A stretch of 64,000 nt of DNA from G023898405 sp964368985 (GCA_964368985.1 CAYJDW010000004.1:9053-73052), one strand, 5' to 3'; positions 53,122-62,866 are shown, numbered from the stretch's first letter. Numbers and translations are program-made. The notes: generated by a model not told the origin, from the sequence alone.

Positions 53122-54078
53122 CTGATTGGTAAATTGGGAAATTCTCTCAATCGCACCAAGCTTAGGCGCGCTAAAATCTTGCCCCGTCAACTGCTCGGTG
53201 AGCCTAAAATAACGCTCACCAAGTTCGATGCGAACTTCATCAGTGAGCTGATAATGCTCTAGGCGATGAGGCGCATCGGGTCCCAGAGTAGCGAGTATAT
53301 GTTGGCGTAAAAATTCTTTATCGAGCATCATGGGTGGCACTTCGAGTGCCATTTTTTGTTGATAATCGTCGATCAGAAAAAAACGTGATGAATCTGATGT
53401 GTGGATTTCATCGATCAGAATAATATCATCCCCAAGCATACCAAACTCATATTTAGTATCTACTAAATAAAGTCCGTGGCTTTGAGCCACTTCACTGCCA
53501 AGCTTGAATAAATTGAGCGCAATGGCGGCGATTTTTTGCCAGTGCTTTTGGGTGAGCAATCCTGAGCTTATTATTTGCTCTGGGCATAAGGGCAGATCAT
53601 GCTCGCCCACCGCACCCTTAGTGGTGGGAGTGATAATGGGGGACTCGAGGCGTTCATAATTTTTGAGATTCGGATCAAGCTTTAGCCCATAGGCTTGGCC
53701 TCGAAGATTCTTATCCTCGCGCATGAGAGAGCCCGCCAAAAAACCACGCACAATCATTTCCACTTTGATGGCCTGAGCTTTTTTCACGACGAATATTTGT
53801 GGGTCGGGTCGGTCAATAAAATGAGTAGGGCACAGCGATTGCACTTGTTTGAACCACCAGTGAGCTTGTTCGCATAAAAGAGCGCCTTTGAGGGGAATGG
53901 TGCCCAAGACCTGGTCAAACGCGCTTACCCGATCGCTGGTAACCATAATCAAATGCTCACCACGCTCGAAAATATCCCGGACTTTGCCCCGGTAATCGGG
54001 CCGTGGGTTTTCTATATTAAAAAGGGCACTCTTTAAGTGCCCTTTTACGATGTCTTTGATGTTGTTCGTGGTTGTCAT
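53086..54078 (-). CDS. purC: Phosphoribosylaminoimidazole-succinocarboxamide synthase
   Basis: 330 residues from ATG at 54078 (agggaaaag upstream), inside a frame open to 54120. It joins CAIR and aspartate in purine synthesis. PDYRGKVRDIFERGEHLIMV (about 27-46), TSDRVSAFDQVL, KVEMIVRGFLAGS and LIDEIHTSDSSRF are diagnostic. It is the longer form of the family, with a C-terminal extension. It follows a minus-strand lipoprotein gene and overlaps convergently with the gene ending at 53121. Confidence 0.94.
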   Translation of the reverse strand: MTTTNNIKDIVKGHLKSALFNIENPRPDYRGKVRDIFERGEHLIMVTSDRVSAFDQVLGTIPLKGALLCEQAHWWFKQVQSLCPTHFIDRPDPQIFVVKKAQAIKVEMIVRGFLAGSLMREDKNLRGQAYGLKLDPNLKNYERLESPIITPTTKGAVGEHDLPLCPEQIISSGLLTQKHWQKIAAIALNLFKLGSEVAQSHGLYLVDTKYEFGMLGDDIILIDEIHTSDSSRFFLIDDYQQKMALEVPPMMLDKEFLRQHILATLGPDAPHRLEHYQLTDEVRIELGERYFRLTEQLTGQDFSAPKLGAIERISQFTNQLKIHARRIPFQ

Positions 54079-54124
54079 GTCTTTTCCCTCTGTTTTTGCG
54101 AGCCTGCAGGCTGGCAACAAGGGA

Positions 54125-54640
54125 CTATATCCCTTGCAGAATCTCGAACTCGTAAGGTCGATCTTTGTCGTGTCGCTGACGAATAACCATGCGGCTCACT
54201 TCTTTGATCGATACCCATTTTTCGCCTGAGGGTACCTCTGTCAATATCTGTTTATTAAAATAGAAAACCGTTTCATAGGTATCTTTCTCTATTTTGGCGA
54301 TGCGCTGAACAAATAAACCAAGCCTAATGTCTTGAATACGAGGAAAGGATTTTTCGAGTTTTTCTTTGAGGCCTAAATAATCCATGTATAAAGACGGGTC
54401 CTCGGGATTACCCATGTTGTCTTTGAAATCTTTGGCCACTAATTCCATAATGGCGTCGACAGAGCGCTTTTCAATAGCTGCTTTGTATTGCTCCAAAAAA
54501 GTCACCACGCGTTTATTTTCTCTGGTGTCACTAACGTTGGTACTCGGCAGTAGGCGTGGCTTACAGCCCTGCATAAAAAACATTGAACTAATAAAAACCA
54601 ATAGCAGGCTCGATTTTACGAAATAATTTGTGCTCTTCAT
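54125..54640 (-). CDS. Small lipoprotein, possible NTF2-like fold
   Basis: 171 residues. Signal peptide with lipobox MQGC. The mature part contains VVTFLEQYKAAIEKRSVDAI, then AKDFKDNMGN, and a beta-rich half with YETVFYFNKQIL, an order seen in NTF2/SnoaL-like domains (helix followed by a curved sheet). This fold call is tentative. It lies upstream of purC and may share its transcript. Confidence 0.68.
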   Translation of the reverse strand: MKSTNYFVKSSLLLVFISSMFFMQGCKPRLLPSTNVSDTRENKRVVTFLEQYKAAIEKRSVDAIMELVAKDFKDNMGNPEDPSLYMDYLGLKEKLEKSFPRIQDIRLGLFVQRIAKIEKDTYETVFYFNKQILTEVPSGEKWVSIKEVSRMVIRQRHDKDRPYEFEILQGI

Positions 54641-54806
54641 CTTTTTTCACCTATGCAAGAAATTCTTCATCGATTAACGGTGGTGCAAGGTGAAGTATGC
54701 CACCTATTAGCTCTTCCGCCAATCACCTTTGGGCTAAGATATTTGAGATTTAGATCCAGTTTGGCTTTAGGTAAAACGAATTTTAAAAAGTAACGGACAA
54801 AGATTC

Positions 54807-56513
54807 ATGCAAAAAAAACGCGCACCGCTAAATTTTCTTCTCTTGGTTTTTCTCTTTCTTTCTTCCTGCGGCGGGTGTCAGAAAAAAACCGGCCAGGTCA
54901 ATCAAGAAGCGGAATCTGTCAAAGAGGTGCAGGTCAAAAAATCCATCACCATCGGTATTTCGCAAGAGCCTGACTCTTTATTCATCCCTTTCAAAGAAAT
55001 GATTGCCTCTGAAGAGGTTGTGGGCGCCGGTTATTATACTTTGACCTATTTTAATGAGGACTGGATCTTGGTGCCGCTTGCGGCCAAAGAAATTCCTTCT
55101 AAGGAAAATGGTCAACTTGAGCTCTTTAGCGAAAATGGTGTGGAAAAAATGAGGACCACCTGGCATATCCGGGATGATTTTTTCTGGCCGGACGGCAAGC
55201 CCTTAACCGCTGATGATTTCGTTTTCACCAACAAGCTCTACATGGACCCCAATCAGGAAATCATTGACCGCACGGTCGTAGAGAAAATTGAAAAGATGGA
55301 AGCCAAAGGCGACGACAAAAAGACCCTCGTCGTGACATGGAAAGAGCCCTATGCTTATTTTCATAATTTTCGCCAACACGAAGCTGTTCCAAAACATCTA
55401 GTGGAGCCTTTGTACAATCAGGCCCCTGATCAGTTGAAAAAATCCCGTTTTGGTCAGGCACCAGCATTGGCTGGCTCCTACACGATCAAGGAATGGGTGC
55501 CAGGCTCCCACATCATTGCGGAAAGAAACCCCTACGCTAAGGGTAAATTTGCCCCTGTTCTCGATGAAATTATTTGGCGTATTATTCCTCAAACCAATAC
55601 TTTGGAATCCAATCTAATTTCAGGTACGATCGACGCTATTTCACCAACTGGCTTGACGCTTGATCAAGCTATTCCTTTTGAAGAGCGTCACAAAAAAGAC
55701 TTTGATTTTTACTATACCGAAGGCTTGGTATGGGAACACATTGATTTTAACCTCGACAATGAAATCTTGAAAGATCGCCGAGTGCGTCATGCTTTGGCCT
55801 ATGGCAGCGATCGAGATGGCATTGCTAAATCTTTGTTCGGTACTCGTCAGCCGATGGCAAATGGCACAGAACCGCCAAAATCGCCATTTTTCAACGATGC
55901 CATCGCCAAATATAAATTCGATCCCACTAAAGCAAAGGCTTTGCTCGATGAGGCGGGTTGGAAACTTGCCGAAGGGGAAAGTATTCGGATGAAGGATGGC
56001 AAGCCTATGCAGCTCACCATCATGACCACATCGGGCTCAAAGGTTCGTGAGCGGGTAGAGCAGCTCTTACAATCGCAGTGGCGGGAAATTGGGGTCGACA
56101 TTCAAATCAAAAATGAACCTGCAAAAGTATTTTTTGGTGAGACTCTACGTAAGCGTAAATGGGATGGCATGGCGATGTTTGCGTGGCTCAAGGACCCGGT
56201 TAAGCTCTCGGATACTCTATGGCGATGCGATTATATTCCAAGCAGCAAAAATAATTTCCAAGGGCAAAATCAGGCCGGTTTTTGTAATAAAAAAGCTGAT
56301 GAACTTTTAAGTCGGGCCTCTCGCGAACTTGATGAGCAAAAACGTATTAAGATTGCTCATGAACTTGAGGCATTGCTTGCTGAAGAGTTGCCTTCGCTGC
56401 CTTTGTATTTTCGTGTAGAAGCGAGTGTCACCAAAAAAGGCCTAAAGAATTGGAAACCGACCGGAACTTTGCAACCCGTCTCCTGGAATGCTAATCAATG
56501 GACGTGGAACTAA
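54807..56513 (+). CDS. oppA: Peptide/oligopeptide ABC transporter substrate-binding lipoprotein
   Basis: 568 residues. A lipobox lies near residue 21 (FLSSCGGC). An SBP_bac_5 (cluster C) fold is recognised by ISQEPDSLFIPF, WHIRDDFFWPDGKPLTADDFVF, the hinge strand NPYAKGKFAPVLDEIIW and VRHALAYGSDRDGI. It captures peptides or similar ligands in the periplasm and hands them to the two permeases that follow. The ligand cannot be read from the sequence. Confidence 0.9.
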   Translation: MQKKRAPLNFLLLVFLFLSSCGGCQKKTGQVNQEAESVKEVQVKKSITIGISQEPDSLFIPFKEMIASEEVVGAGYYTLTYFNEDWILVPLAAKEIPSKENGQLELFSENGVEKMRTTWHIRDDFFWPDGKPLTADDFVFTNKLYMDPNQEIIDRTVVEKIEKMEAKGDDKKTLVVTWKEPYAYFHNFRQHEAVPKHLVEPLYNQAPDQLKKSRFGQAPALAGSYTIKEWVPGSHIIAERNPYAKGKFAPVLDEIIWRIIPQTNTLESNLISGTIDAISPTGLTLDQAIPFEERHKKDFDFYYTEGLVWEHIDFNLDNEILKDRRVRHALAYGSDRDGIAKSLFGTRQPMANGTEPPKSPFFNDAIAKYKFDPTKAKALLDEAGWKLAEGESIRMKDGKPMQLTIMTTSGSKVRERVEQLLQSQWREIGVDIQIKNEPAKVFFGETLRKRKWDGMAMFAWLKDPVKLSDTLWRCDYIPSSKNNFQGQNQAGFCNKKADELLSRASRELDEQKRIKIAHELEALLAEELPSLPLYFRVEASVTKKGLKNWKPTGTLQPVSWNANQWTWN

Positions 56514-56541
56514 ATATAACCTCCTTCGTTGAGGCTTATTC

Positions 56542-58446
56542 ATGTGGTATCTATGTCAACGCGGGCTGCAAATGCTCGTCATCTTGGCGGTTTTGAGTGC
56601 GGCATTATTTGGCTTGTTATCGGCGATGCCGGGCAATCCGATCGATCTGCTGATCACGAGTAACCCAAGCGTCAAGCCGGAAGATGTAGTGCGGCTAAAG
56701 AAGTTGCGGGGCTTAGATAAACCTTGGTATGTGCAATATGGCCGCTGGCTGTGGGGCTATCCTGAGCCAGCGCGGCCGCCTGTCTTTTTGGCGATGGACG
56801 CTCAAAAGGTGCCGCCAGAGCTTCAGGAAGTGAACATCGATTTAAGCGCAAACTTGGTAGATCCAAACTTCGTAGTGGATCCAGGAAAACTTAAAAGTTG
56901 GCTTGACGATCTTTGGCCCGATTGGGGCACATCGGGACTGGCCTACGAGATTAATAAAGATCTAGAAGAAAACGATATCTCAGGCTTTTTGCTGCACATT
57001 GCCAGCCGTGATGTGACTTTACAGGACCGCATTGTCCGTATGATTGAAAAAGAAAGCTCGAAGGCTCTTAAACTTGAAGGTCTGTTGGGGGCTCGCGCAG
57101 AAGGGCTCAATCTGTTGGCAGACCCAAAAAATAGCAGTGAACTATGGTTTAAGGTTACCAACTCTTATGGGCAGGAGAAGGTCGGACATCTAAGTTTAAT
57201 CCGCGAATCAACAATTTCAGACCCACCAAAGCTATTGCTGCCCATTGGCACGCGGATCGTGGAGGATGAATCCAAGCCTTTTAGTTTTGATCTTAATAAA
57301 TTTTTGGTTGATAAAACTAAAACTGCTATGAGCTATCGCTTACTAGCTGGTGTGGGTGAAATTGATGATCAAGGACAATATCACCATAATTTCGAGAAGA
57401 GCGGTCAAAGTGTTGTTGTGCTTGAAGCGAGCGACCAGTCCGGCATAAAGCAAAGACTTGCTTTTGATATTGAGCACGGCGTCATCGGGCACGAGCATAA
57501 ATTTAACCGCGGATTTTTATTCTTTTTTACCGGCGACCAAGGGGCGCTTGGTTTTTCTCAAACCTATAAAAGACCGGTTTATGAACTTCTTTTTGGCTCT
57601 CCTCCCATCTGTGGCGACGGGCGCATTGATGCGGGTGAGACCTGTGACGATGCGAATCATCAAAATGGCGACGGTTGCGATGATAGCTGCTTCAAAGATA
57701 AAGAGAGTCTCCTAAGCAAAGCCAATGCGGCTATTAGCGGCTATCTTATTCGCTCGGGGCGCATTGGTAATACTATCCAGCTTATGCTGCCGGCTCTTTT
57801 GCTTTCGCTTTTAATAGCCATTCCTTTAGGGGTCTTTAGTGCGTATCGGCAATATTCGATCCTCGATTATATCGTGAATTTTTTAGCGTTCGTCGGTATT
57901 TCTCTTCCTGTTTTTTGGTTCGGCATCATGATGATTTATCTCTTTGCTGAAGCCTGGCAGTTGTTTCCCGCGGGCGGGGTGCAGACGCCAGGAATTTATG
58001 GCCAAGGGACGATAGATATACTTGCTGACCGTCTTAATCACGCCATTTTACCTACCTTGGTGCTTTCGATTTTTTATGTCGGTCGCTGGCTGAGATATAT
58101 GCGCGCATCTATGCTCGAAGTTTTACCCAAAGACTATATCCGCACCGCTCGTGCCAAGGGCCTAAGCGAGTGGAAAGTCATTTTAAAACATGCATTCCGT
58201 AACGCGCTGATACCGGTGGTGACAGTTCTTGCCATCTCAATCCCCGCTCTTTTTGGGGGAGCTGTCCTAACCGAAACGGTTTTTTCTTGGCCAGGAGTGG
58301 GCAGATTGCAATATGATGCGGTAATGAATAGCGATTATTACGTCGCTATTATTGTGTTTTTGATTTCTGCATCGCTGGTAATGATAGGAAATTTGTTGGC
58401 TGACGCCCTTTATGTTCTTGTTGATCCACGTATTCGCAAACAATAG
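56542..58446 (+). CDS. oppB: OppB-type ABC permease with large periplasmic insert and myxobacterial Cys-rich repeat
   Basis: 634 residues, about twice the usual length. TM1 (about 10-30, LVILAVLSAALFGLLSAMPG) and LRGLDKPWYVQYGRWLWG are typical of OppB. Then an about 300-residue insert follows (about 70-385), ending in ICGDGRIDAGETCDDANHQ and NGDGCDDSC (356-384), the DUF4215/myxobacterial Cys-rich repeat normally found on secreted proteins. The permease resumes at about 400 with five TM helices and the ATPase-contact loop RTARAKGLSEWKVILKHAFR. The insert would face the periplasm. Confidence 0.9.
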   Translation: MWYLCQRGLQMLVILAVLSAALFGLLSAMPGNPIDLLITSNPSVKPEDVVRLKKLRGLDKPWYVQYGRWLWGYPEPARPPVFLAMDAQKVPPELQEVNIDLSANLVDPNFVVDPGKLKSWLDDLWPDWGTSGLAYEINKDLEENDISGFLLHIASRDVTLQDRIVRMIEKESSKALKLEGLLGARAEGLNLLADPKNSSELWFKVTNSYGQEKVGHLSLIRESTISDPPKLLLPIGTRIVEDESKPFSFDLNKFLVDKTKTAMSYRLLAGVGEIDDQGQYHHNFEKSGQSVVVLEASDQSGIKQRLAFDIEHGVIGHEHKFNRGFLFFFTGDQGALGFSQTYKRPVYELLFGSPPICGDGRIDAGETCDDANHQNGDGCDDSCFKDKESLLSKANAAISGYLIRSGRIGNTIQLMLPALLLSLLIAIPLGVFSAYRQYSILDYIVNFLAFVGISLPVFWFGIMMIYLFAEAWQLFPAGGVQTPGIYGQGTIDILADRLNHAILPTLVLSIFYVGRWLRYMRASMLEVLPKDYIRTARAKGLSEWKVILKHAFRNALIPVVTVLAISIPALFGGAVLTETVFSWPGVGRLQYDAVMNSDYYVAIIVFLISASLVMIGNLLADALYVLVDPRIRKQ

Positions 58447-58453
58447 GTGAGCC

Positions 58454-59590
58454 ATGACTGCAGTGGTGGAAATAAGGGAAAAGCCCTTTGAGAGTTTCAG
58501 CGCCTTGGTATGGCGTCGCTTTGGCAAGCACCGGCTTGCTTTTATTTCGATGTTAATTTTAATTTTTTTAGCTGCGTTGTCGTTATGCGCGCCGCTTATC
58601 GAGAAATTTTTAGGCGTTTCTCATGCCAATGCCAGCTTAATCGGCGCTAATTTGTCGTCGAACTGGCCACATATACTAGGTACCAATGAGCTTGGGCAAG
58701 ATGTATTTACACGCTTAATTTATGGTGGCCGCATTTCTTTAACGGTGGGTTTCTTAGCTGCCATTACCTCGGCCGTGATTGGGGCGGTGATAGGCCTTTT
58801 AGCCGGCTATTTTGGTGGGCGCACCGATGCCATCTTAATGCGTTTTACCGACGCGATGCTGTCGGTTCCAGTCTTGCCTTTGATGATAGTTTTTGCCGCA
58901 TTAGATCTCAATCGTCTCTTTAACTTGAGCGCTAGTTCAGAGACGATGTACATGACTTTTCTGGTTTTTAGCGCCCTCATTATGTTATTTAGATTCGTTG
59001 CAGATAATCATAGAAAAAAGCAGGAAAAAAATTACTTTTTTAATATGGTTTTTGATTCCGTATTAATAACTTTATTTTTCTTAGTAGGTTATTTAGTTTT
59101 GTTTAAATTCATTCCATGGCAAGCGATGGGAACAGGTAATTTATCTTCGGTAGTGAAACTTATTTTAATTATAGTATTTTTCGGGTGGATGACGGTGGCC
59201 CGCCTTGCTCGCGCGAGTGCTATGCAGCTGAAAAATATGGAATTTGTACTGGCCGCTCAGGCCCTTGGTGCAAGTCATCGGCGTATATTATTGGGGCACA
59301 TTTTCCCCAATGCCCTGGCGCCGATAATTGTAGCGGCCACTCTAGAAGTGGGGGAGAATATCCTTTATGAGGCAGCGTTGAGCTTTTTGGGCTTAGGTAT
59401 TCAGCCGCCAGTATCGTCCTGGGGCAACATGCTCAATAATGCGGTAGATTATATTAAAACCACGCCTAGTCTGGCTTTTTGGCCGGGTTTGTTTATTTTG
59501 GTGACGGTTGCTTGTTTTAATTTTTTGGGGGACGGCATGCGCGATGCGCTCGATCCTCACCAGGTAATGAAAAGTGCAAAAGGAAAATAA
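58454..59590 (+). CDS. oppC: OppC-type ABC permease with extra TM segment
   Basis: 378 residues, longer than the usual about 300. TM1 HRLAFISMLILIFLAALSL, then LGTNELGQDVFTRLIYGGRISL are typical of OppC/DppC. The EAA loop AAQALGASHRRILLGHIFPN is intact. Between TM3 and TM4 there is an about 75-residue insertion (about 165-235) with additional hydrophobic segments and a KKQEKN charged loop. No OppD/OppF ATPase is encoded downstream here, so ATPases must be elsewhere. Confidence 0.9.
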   Translation: MTAVVEIREKPFESFSALVWRRFGKHRLAFISMLILIFLAALSLCAPLIEKFLGVSHANASLIGANLSSNWPHILGTNELGQDVFTRLIYGGRISLTVGFLAAITSAVIGAVIGLLAGYFGGRTDAILMRFTDAMLSVPVLPLMIVFAALDLNRLFNLSASSETMYMTFLVFSALIMLFRFVADNHRKKQEKNYFFNMVFDSVLITLFFLVGYLVLFKFIPWQAMGTGNLSSVVKLILIIVFFGWMTVARLARASAMQLKNMEFVLAAQALGASHRRILLGHIFPNALAPIIVAATLEVGENILYEAALSFLGLGIQPPVSSWGNMLNNAVDYIKTTPSLAFWPGLFILVTVACFNFLGDGMRDALDPHQVMKSAKGK

Positions 59591-59624
59591 GGTCGCTCGG
59601 AATAATGATTGGCGCCTCGCGAGC

Positions 59625-60491
59625 ATGACTGGTTTGGGGCATGCGCGAGTCGCGTTTAGCAGCTTTAATCTCGAAATCATTATTAAATCAGTGAACTCAA
59701 AAGGCCTCGATTTGAAAGTTCGGTCCAGCCGAGAACTCTATTTTCTCGAAGCAGAAATATGCCAAATGATCTCGAAGACCATCTCTCGAGGCAGAGTGGA
59801 GGTGGGGCTTAATCTTGAGCTCTTTGAGCCCCCGGGCGCCATTACTTTTGATCATCAGCTCGCTGCAGACCATATTGCACTTCTCACCAGTTTTGCCGCC
59901 AATCAGCCGGTAGTGGTGAGCCAGATTACGCTCGGAGATTTGCTTAAGGCGAGTCATTTGTGGAAGGAAAAAAAGACTATCCTGAGTGACGAGGAGCTTA
60001 GGCTCGCGGTTAATGAAGGCCTAGCACTTGCGCTCAAGGATTTTGAAATAGCCCGTAATCACGAGGGAGAACTTTTAACTAAACCCCTTAAAGAATCAAT
60101 TAACCTGTGCCGATCTATTGTGCGTGGCATTAGTGAACGCAGTGAAGAAGATGTGAAAAAGCGCTTTTTGACCATTGCTCAAAGAATAAAGGATTTATTT
60201 GCTTCCCTCGAAATCGATAGTGAACGCGTTTATCAAGAATGTGCCTTATTGGCAGAGCGCTCTGATTTCAAAGAGGAAATCGATCGTTTAGCCGCGCATA
60301 TTGAACATTTCTCTCGGATCTGTAACGAAGGAGGCCTCAAAGGCCGCAAGCTGGATTTCTTATGCCAGGAAATGCTGAGAGAGAGCAATACGCTTTTAAC
60401 GAAGGCTGGCGAGCACGATGTTATGACCAAGGCTATTGACCTCAAGTCTGAAATCGAACGTATTCGCGAGCAAGTACAAAATATTGAGTAA
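59625..60491 (+). CDS. yicC: YicC-family endoribonuclease
   Basis: 289 residues from ATG at 59625 (MTGLGHARV), the point where family proteins start; an in-frame GTG at 59574 overlaps oppC and is an alternative. YicC_N pattern IIIKSVNSKGLDLKVRSS and RGRVEVGLNLE, and the DUF1732 end GRKLDFLCQEMLRESNTLLTK with SEIERIREQVQNIE. Proteins of this family have been shown to cleave RNA. It sits directly before gmk, a widely conserved pairing. Confidence 0.9.
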   Translation: MTGLGHARVAFSSFNLEIIIKSVNSKGLDLKVRSSRELYFLEAEICQMISKTISRGRVEVGLNLELFEPPGAITFDHQLAADHIALLTSFAANQPVVVSQITLGDLLKASHLWKEKKTILSDEELRLAVNEGLALALKDFEIARNHEGELLTKPLKESINLCRSIVRGISERSEEDVKKRFLTIAQRIKDLFASLEIDSERVYQECALLAERSDFKEEIDRLAAHIEHFSRICNEGGLKGRKLDFLCQEMLRESNTLLTKAGEHDVMTKAIDLKSEIERIREQVQNIE

Positions 60492-60502
60492 GAGGTAATT
60501 AA

Positions 60503-61123
60503 ATGGCGCGTAAGGGCTTTCCCATTGTATTAAGTGCACCGAGCGGCACGGGCAAAACGACCCTTGCTCATTTGCTGAACAACAGTATGGACAAACTTAC
60601 TTTAAGCGTAAGTTATACCACTCGCTCGATTCGCGGCAGCGAGCAAGAAGGAATTAACTACCATTTTATCGACGTGCCGACCTTCAAAACCATGATCGAT
60701 AACAACGAGTTTTTGGAATGGGCCGAGGTTCACGGCAATTATTATGGCTCGGGGGCCCGCTGGACTTCCGAAAATTTGGCTTTGGGTAAACATGTTTTAT
60801 TTGACATCGATGTGCAGGGTGGTTTGCAAATCAAATCCCATTATGAGGAAGCCGTAACGATCTTTATTACGCCTCCTTCTTTTGATGAACTAGAAAAGCG
60901 TTTGATCAGACGCGGTACTGAAACCCATGAAAGTATTCGCCGACGCTTGGAAGCTGCCAAAGATGAAATAAAAATTGGCCTTGAGAAATACGATTATGTC
61001 ATCAACAACGAAAAGCTCGACCGCGCTCTTTTTGATTTAACCTCCATAATACGTACTCACCATATTATGCGCATTGATCGTCAAAAGATTGAAAGCCGTT
61101 TGTTTCAGACCGAGCAGGGATAA
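60503..61123 (+). CDS. gmk: Guanylate kinase
   Basis: 206 residues. It phosphorylates GMP to GDP. P-loop SAPSGTGKTT (11-20), the GMP-binding block SVSYTTRSIRGSEQEGINYH, and ISxx-type segment FLEWAEVHGNYYGS are all present. The lid region RRGTETHESIRRRL is normal. It starts 11 nt after yicC. The ribosome-binding site agaggt precedes ATG. Confidence 0.96.
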   Translation: MARKGFPIVLSAPSGTGKTTLAHLLNNSMDKLTLSVSYTTRSIRGSEQEGINYHFIDVPTFKTMIDNNEFLEWAEVHGNYYGSGARWTSENLALGKHVLFDIDVQGGLQIKSHYEEAVTIFITPPSFDELEKRLIRRGTETHESIRRRLEAAKDEIKIGLEKYDYVINNEKLDRALFDLTSIIRTHHIMRIDRQKIESRLFQTEQG

Positions 61124-61220
61124 TCCGAGGGCAGGCGGTCAAACAAGAGTGCAATTTGCCTGTCAATGTCATTCTCAATTGTTAAATATGCTGTGATTAT
61201 CCATAGTATTGAGAATAAAG

Positions 61221-62081
61221 ATGATAAAAAACAGGTATTTATTCGCAATTTTAACTCTTATTTTAAGCTTTGCTTCCTTGAGCAAGGCCGCCCCTGCAGG
61301 GCTTCTCAGCGATGCTAAAAAAAGCGAATACATCCAAACCCTTAAACGCGCCGAAGCTTTTTCCGCAAGTCAAAAAGATGTTAGCGATATGGGCTCTTTG
61401 TTTTTAAAACATAAATTTACCCCTCACCATGTACGAGAAGAAGATTTTCTTGAAAATGATGCATTTAACCGAGTTTTTGGTGAAAAATACGCGATAGAGA
61501 ATTTGAAAATAAAGAGGAAAATATCATTTGAGAAAGACATCAATAGAATTATTAAAAGCAATAAACATGTTTTTAATAATTATTTTTACAGCTTTCCAGA
61601 AAAAGTCCAGCGTACATTAGTGCATGCTTTTGATGATGTGTTAATAAAGGCACTTTATTGTGATAGAAGTGGCTATGATAATTTGGATTTAGCAATCCTT
61701 TTAAAAATGCGAGATAATATCGGTGGATATGCCGATACGCATGGCCTGTTGGGGCTTTTGTTTTTGGAAGGGAATAAATGTCTGGATCCAAAAAGGCTTA
61801 AAAAAGCGAAAGATAGTTTCATTGAGTCAATAATTAAAGCTCTAGAAAAAGATAAAATTTTTAGTGATATTTATGCCGAAAGAGTTGCCTGCTTATATTG
61901 GGCTGGGGCAGGAGCGCGGGTCAAGCCCGAATGGATTGAAAAGATTGCCCAGAGCCAGCGCCCCGATGGCGGCTGGGCAAGTCCTGAGCGGCTTGATTCT
62001 AGCCTCCACACTGCAGGGCTTGCAGCTTTATCGATTAAGTATTTCCTGACTGGTGAAGAACCTTTTTGTTATAAAAAATAG
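61221..62081 (+). CDS. Exported protein with a terpenoid-cyclase/toroid-like C-terminus
   Basis: 286 residues from ATG at 61221; the frame is open from a TTG four codons earlier. Signal peptide MIKNRYLFAILTLILSFASLSKAA. Mostly helical. The C-terminal block IAQSQRPDGGWASPE and SSLHTAGLAALSIKYF looks like one turn of the alpha/alpha toroid found in prenyltransferases, squalene-hopene cyclases and thioester proteins (Q-x-x-DGGW ... HTxxxAL). Active-site Asp-rich motifs of cyclases are not evident, so no enzyme activity is claimed. Confidence 0.65.
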   Translation: MIKNRYLFAILTLILSFASLSKAAPAGLLSDAKKSEYIQTLKRAEAFSASQKDVSDMGSLFLKHKFTPHHVREEDFLENDAFNRVFGEKYAIENLKIKRKISFEKDINRIIKSNKHVFNNYFYSFPEKVQRTLVHAFDDVLIKALYCDRSGYDNLDLAILLKMRDNIGGYADTHGLLGLLFLEGNKCLDPKRLKKAKDSFIESIIKALEKDKIFSDIYAERVACLYWAGAGARVKPEWIEKIAQSQRPDGGWASPERLDSSLHTAGLAALSIKYFLTGEEPFCYKK

Positions 62082-62161
62082 TTTCTTAGCCAAGGTCAGC
62101 CTAGATTGACTCGTGGGCTTTGGACTTTTAAGGTGCCGCAAAATTGTTTAAGGGTGCCAAA

Positions 62162-62767
62162 ATGACTTTGCCTAAGCTGTTGAAAGTTGCGGTCTGCGCT
62201 ATTTATGTTTTTGGAGCTGCTATTTCCTGGTCTATGGCCAGTGAAAATAAATATGGTGCTTCTCTTAACGAAATGAATAAGGCACTGACTAAGATAAAAA
62301 TAAGTGAATTTTCACCCCTCAAGAAGCAGGAATTGTTTTTTATTGCTTTGGGAGAGCGATTTTATGCTGACCATTTGGCTCAGATATTGATTCATAAAAT
62401 GCCGCTGGGTAAGGATCTTAAACTCCAAGAAAGACTTAGTTTTTTGAAGAAAAATCAGGTAAGTGAAGATGCTTTATATTGGGAAATAGTACTTAGCGAA
62501 GCGCAACTTTCAGTAGAAAAAACGCTAAATCTTATCAGGTTAGTTATTGATAGAAACCAATCTATAATTGCGGAATATATAAGCCCTGAAGGCCTGCCTT
62601 CTTCATTGATTATTGTTGGTTTTAATGAGAATAAAAAAGAGGCAATTGTTGTCGATTTAAGCTTAGGTCAGAAAGTCATTAACATAGATACTCTTGTTGA
62701 GGCTAAAGCTCGTTATTTTTACCGCGAACCCACCGCCATGGCTTTGGGCATGTGCAATATTATTTGA
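62162..62767 (+). CDS. Exported protein, function unknown
   Basis: 201 residues from ATG at 62162 (aagggtgcc upstream). Signal peptide MTLPKLLKVAVCAIYVFGAAISWSMA. The rest is helical then beta-rich, with no recognised motif. It follows the toroid-like exported protein gene in the same direction across 80 bp and may be part of the same unit. Confidence 0.62.
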   Translation: MTLPKLLKVAVCAIYVFGAAISWSMASENKYGASLNEMNKALTKIKISEFSPLKKQELFFIALGERFYADHLAQILIHKMPLGKDLKLQERLSFLKKNQVSEDALYWEIVLSEAQLSVEKTLNLIRLVIDRNQSIIAEYISPEGLPSSLIIVGFNENKKEAIVVDLSLGQKVINIDTLVEAKARYFYREPTAMALGMCNII

Positions 62768-62866
62768 GCATCACGCAATCGGGCTCTTTAGATTGAGCTC
62801 GGGGCATTGTTGCTTTGGCTCGGGCCGCTATAGTCTGAAAGTTGACTGAAGAAAGCGAAAAATATT

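Noticed and set aside
54095..54115. Palindrome agcctgcaggct as a terminator between two minus-strand genes
   Set aside because: On the minus transcript it is followed by an A-run rather than a U-run, so it is not a rho-independent terminator.
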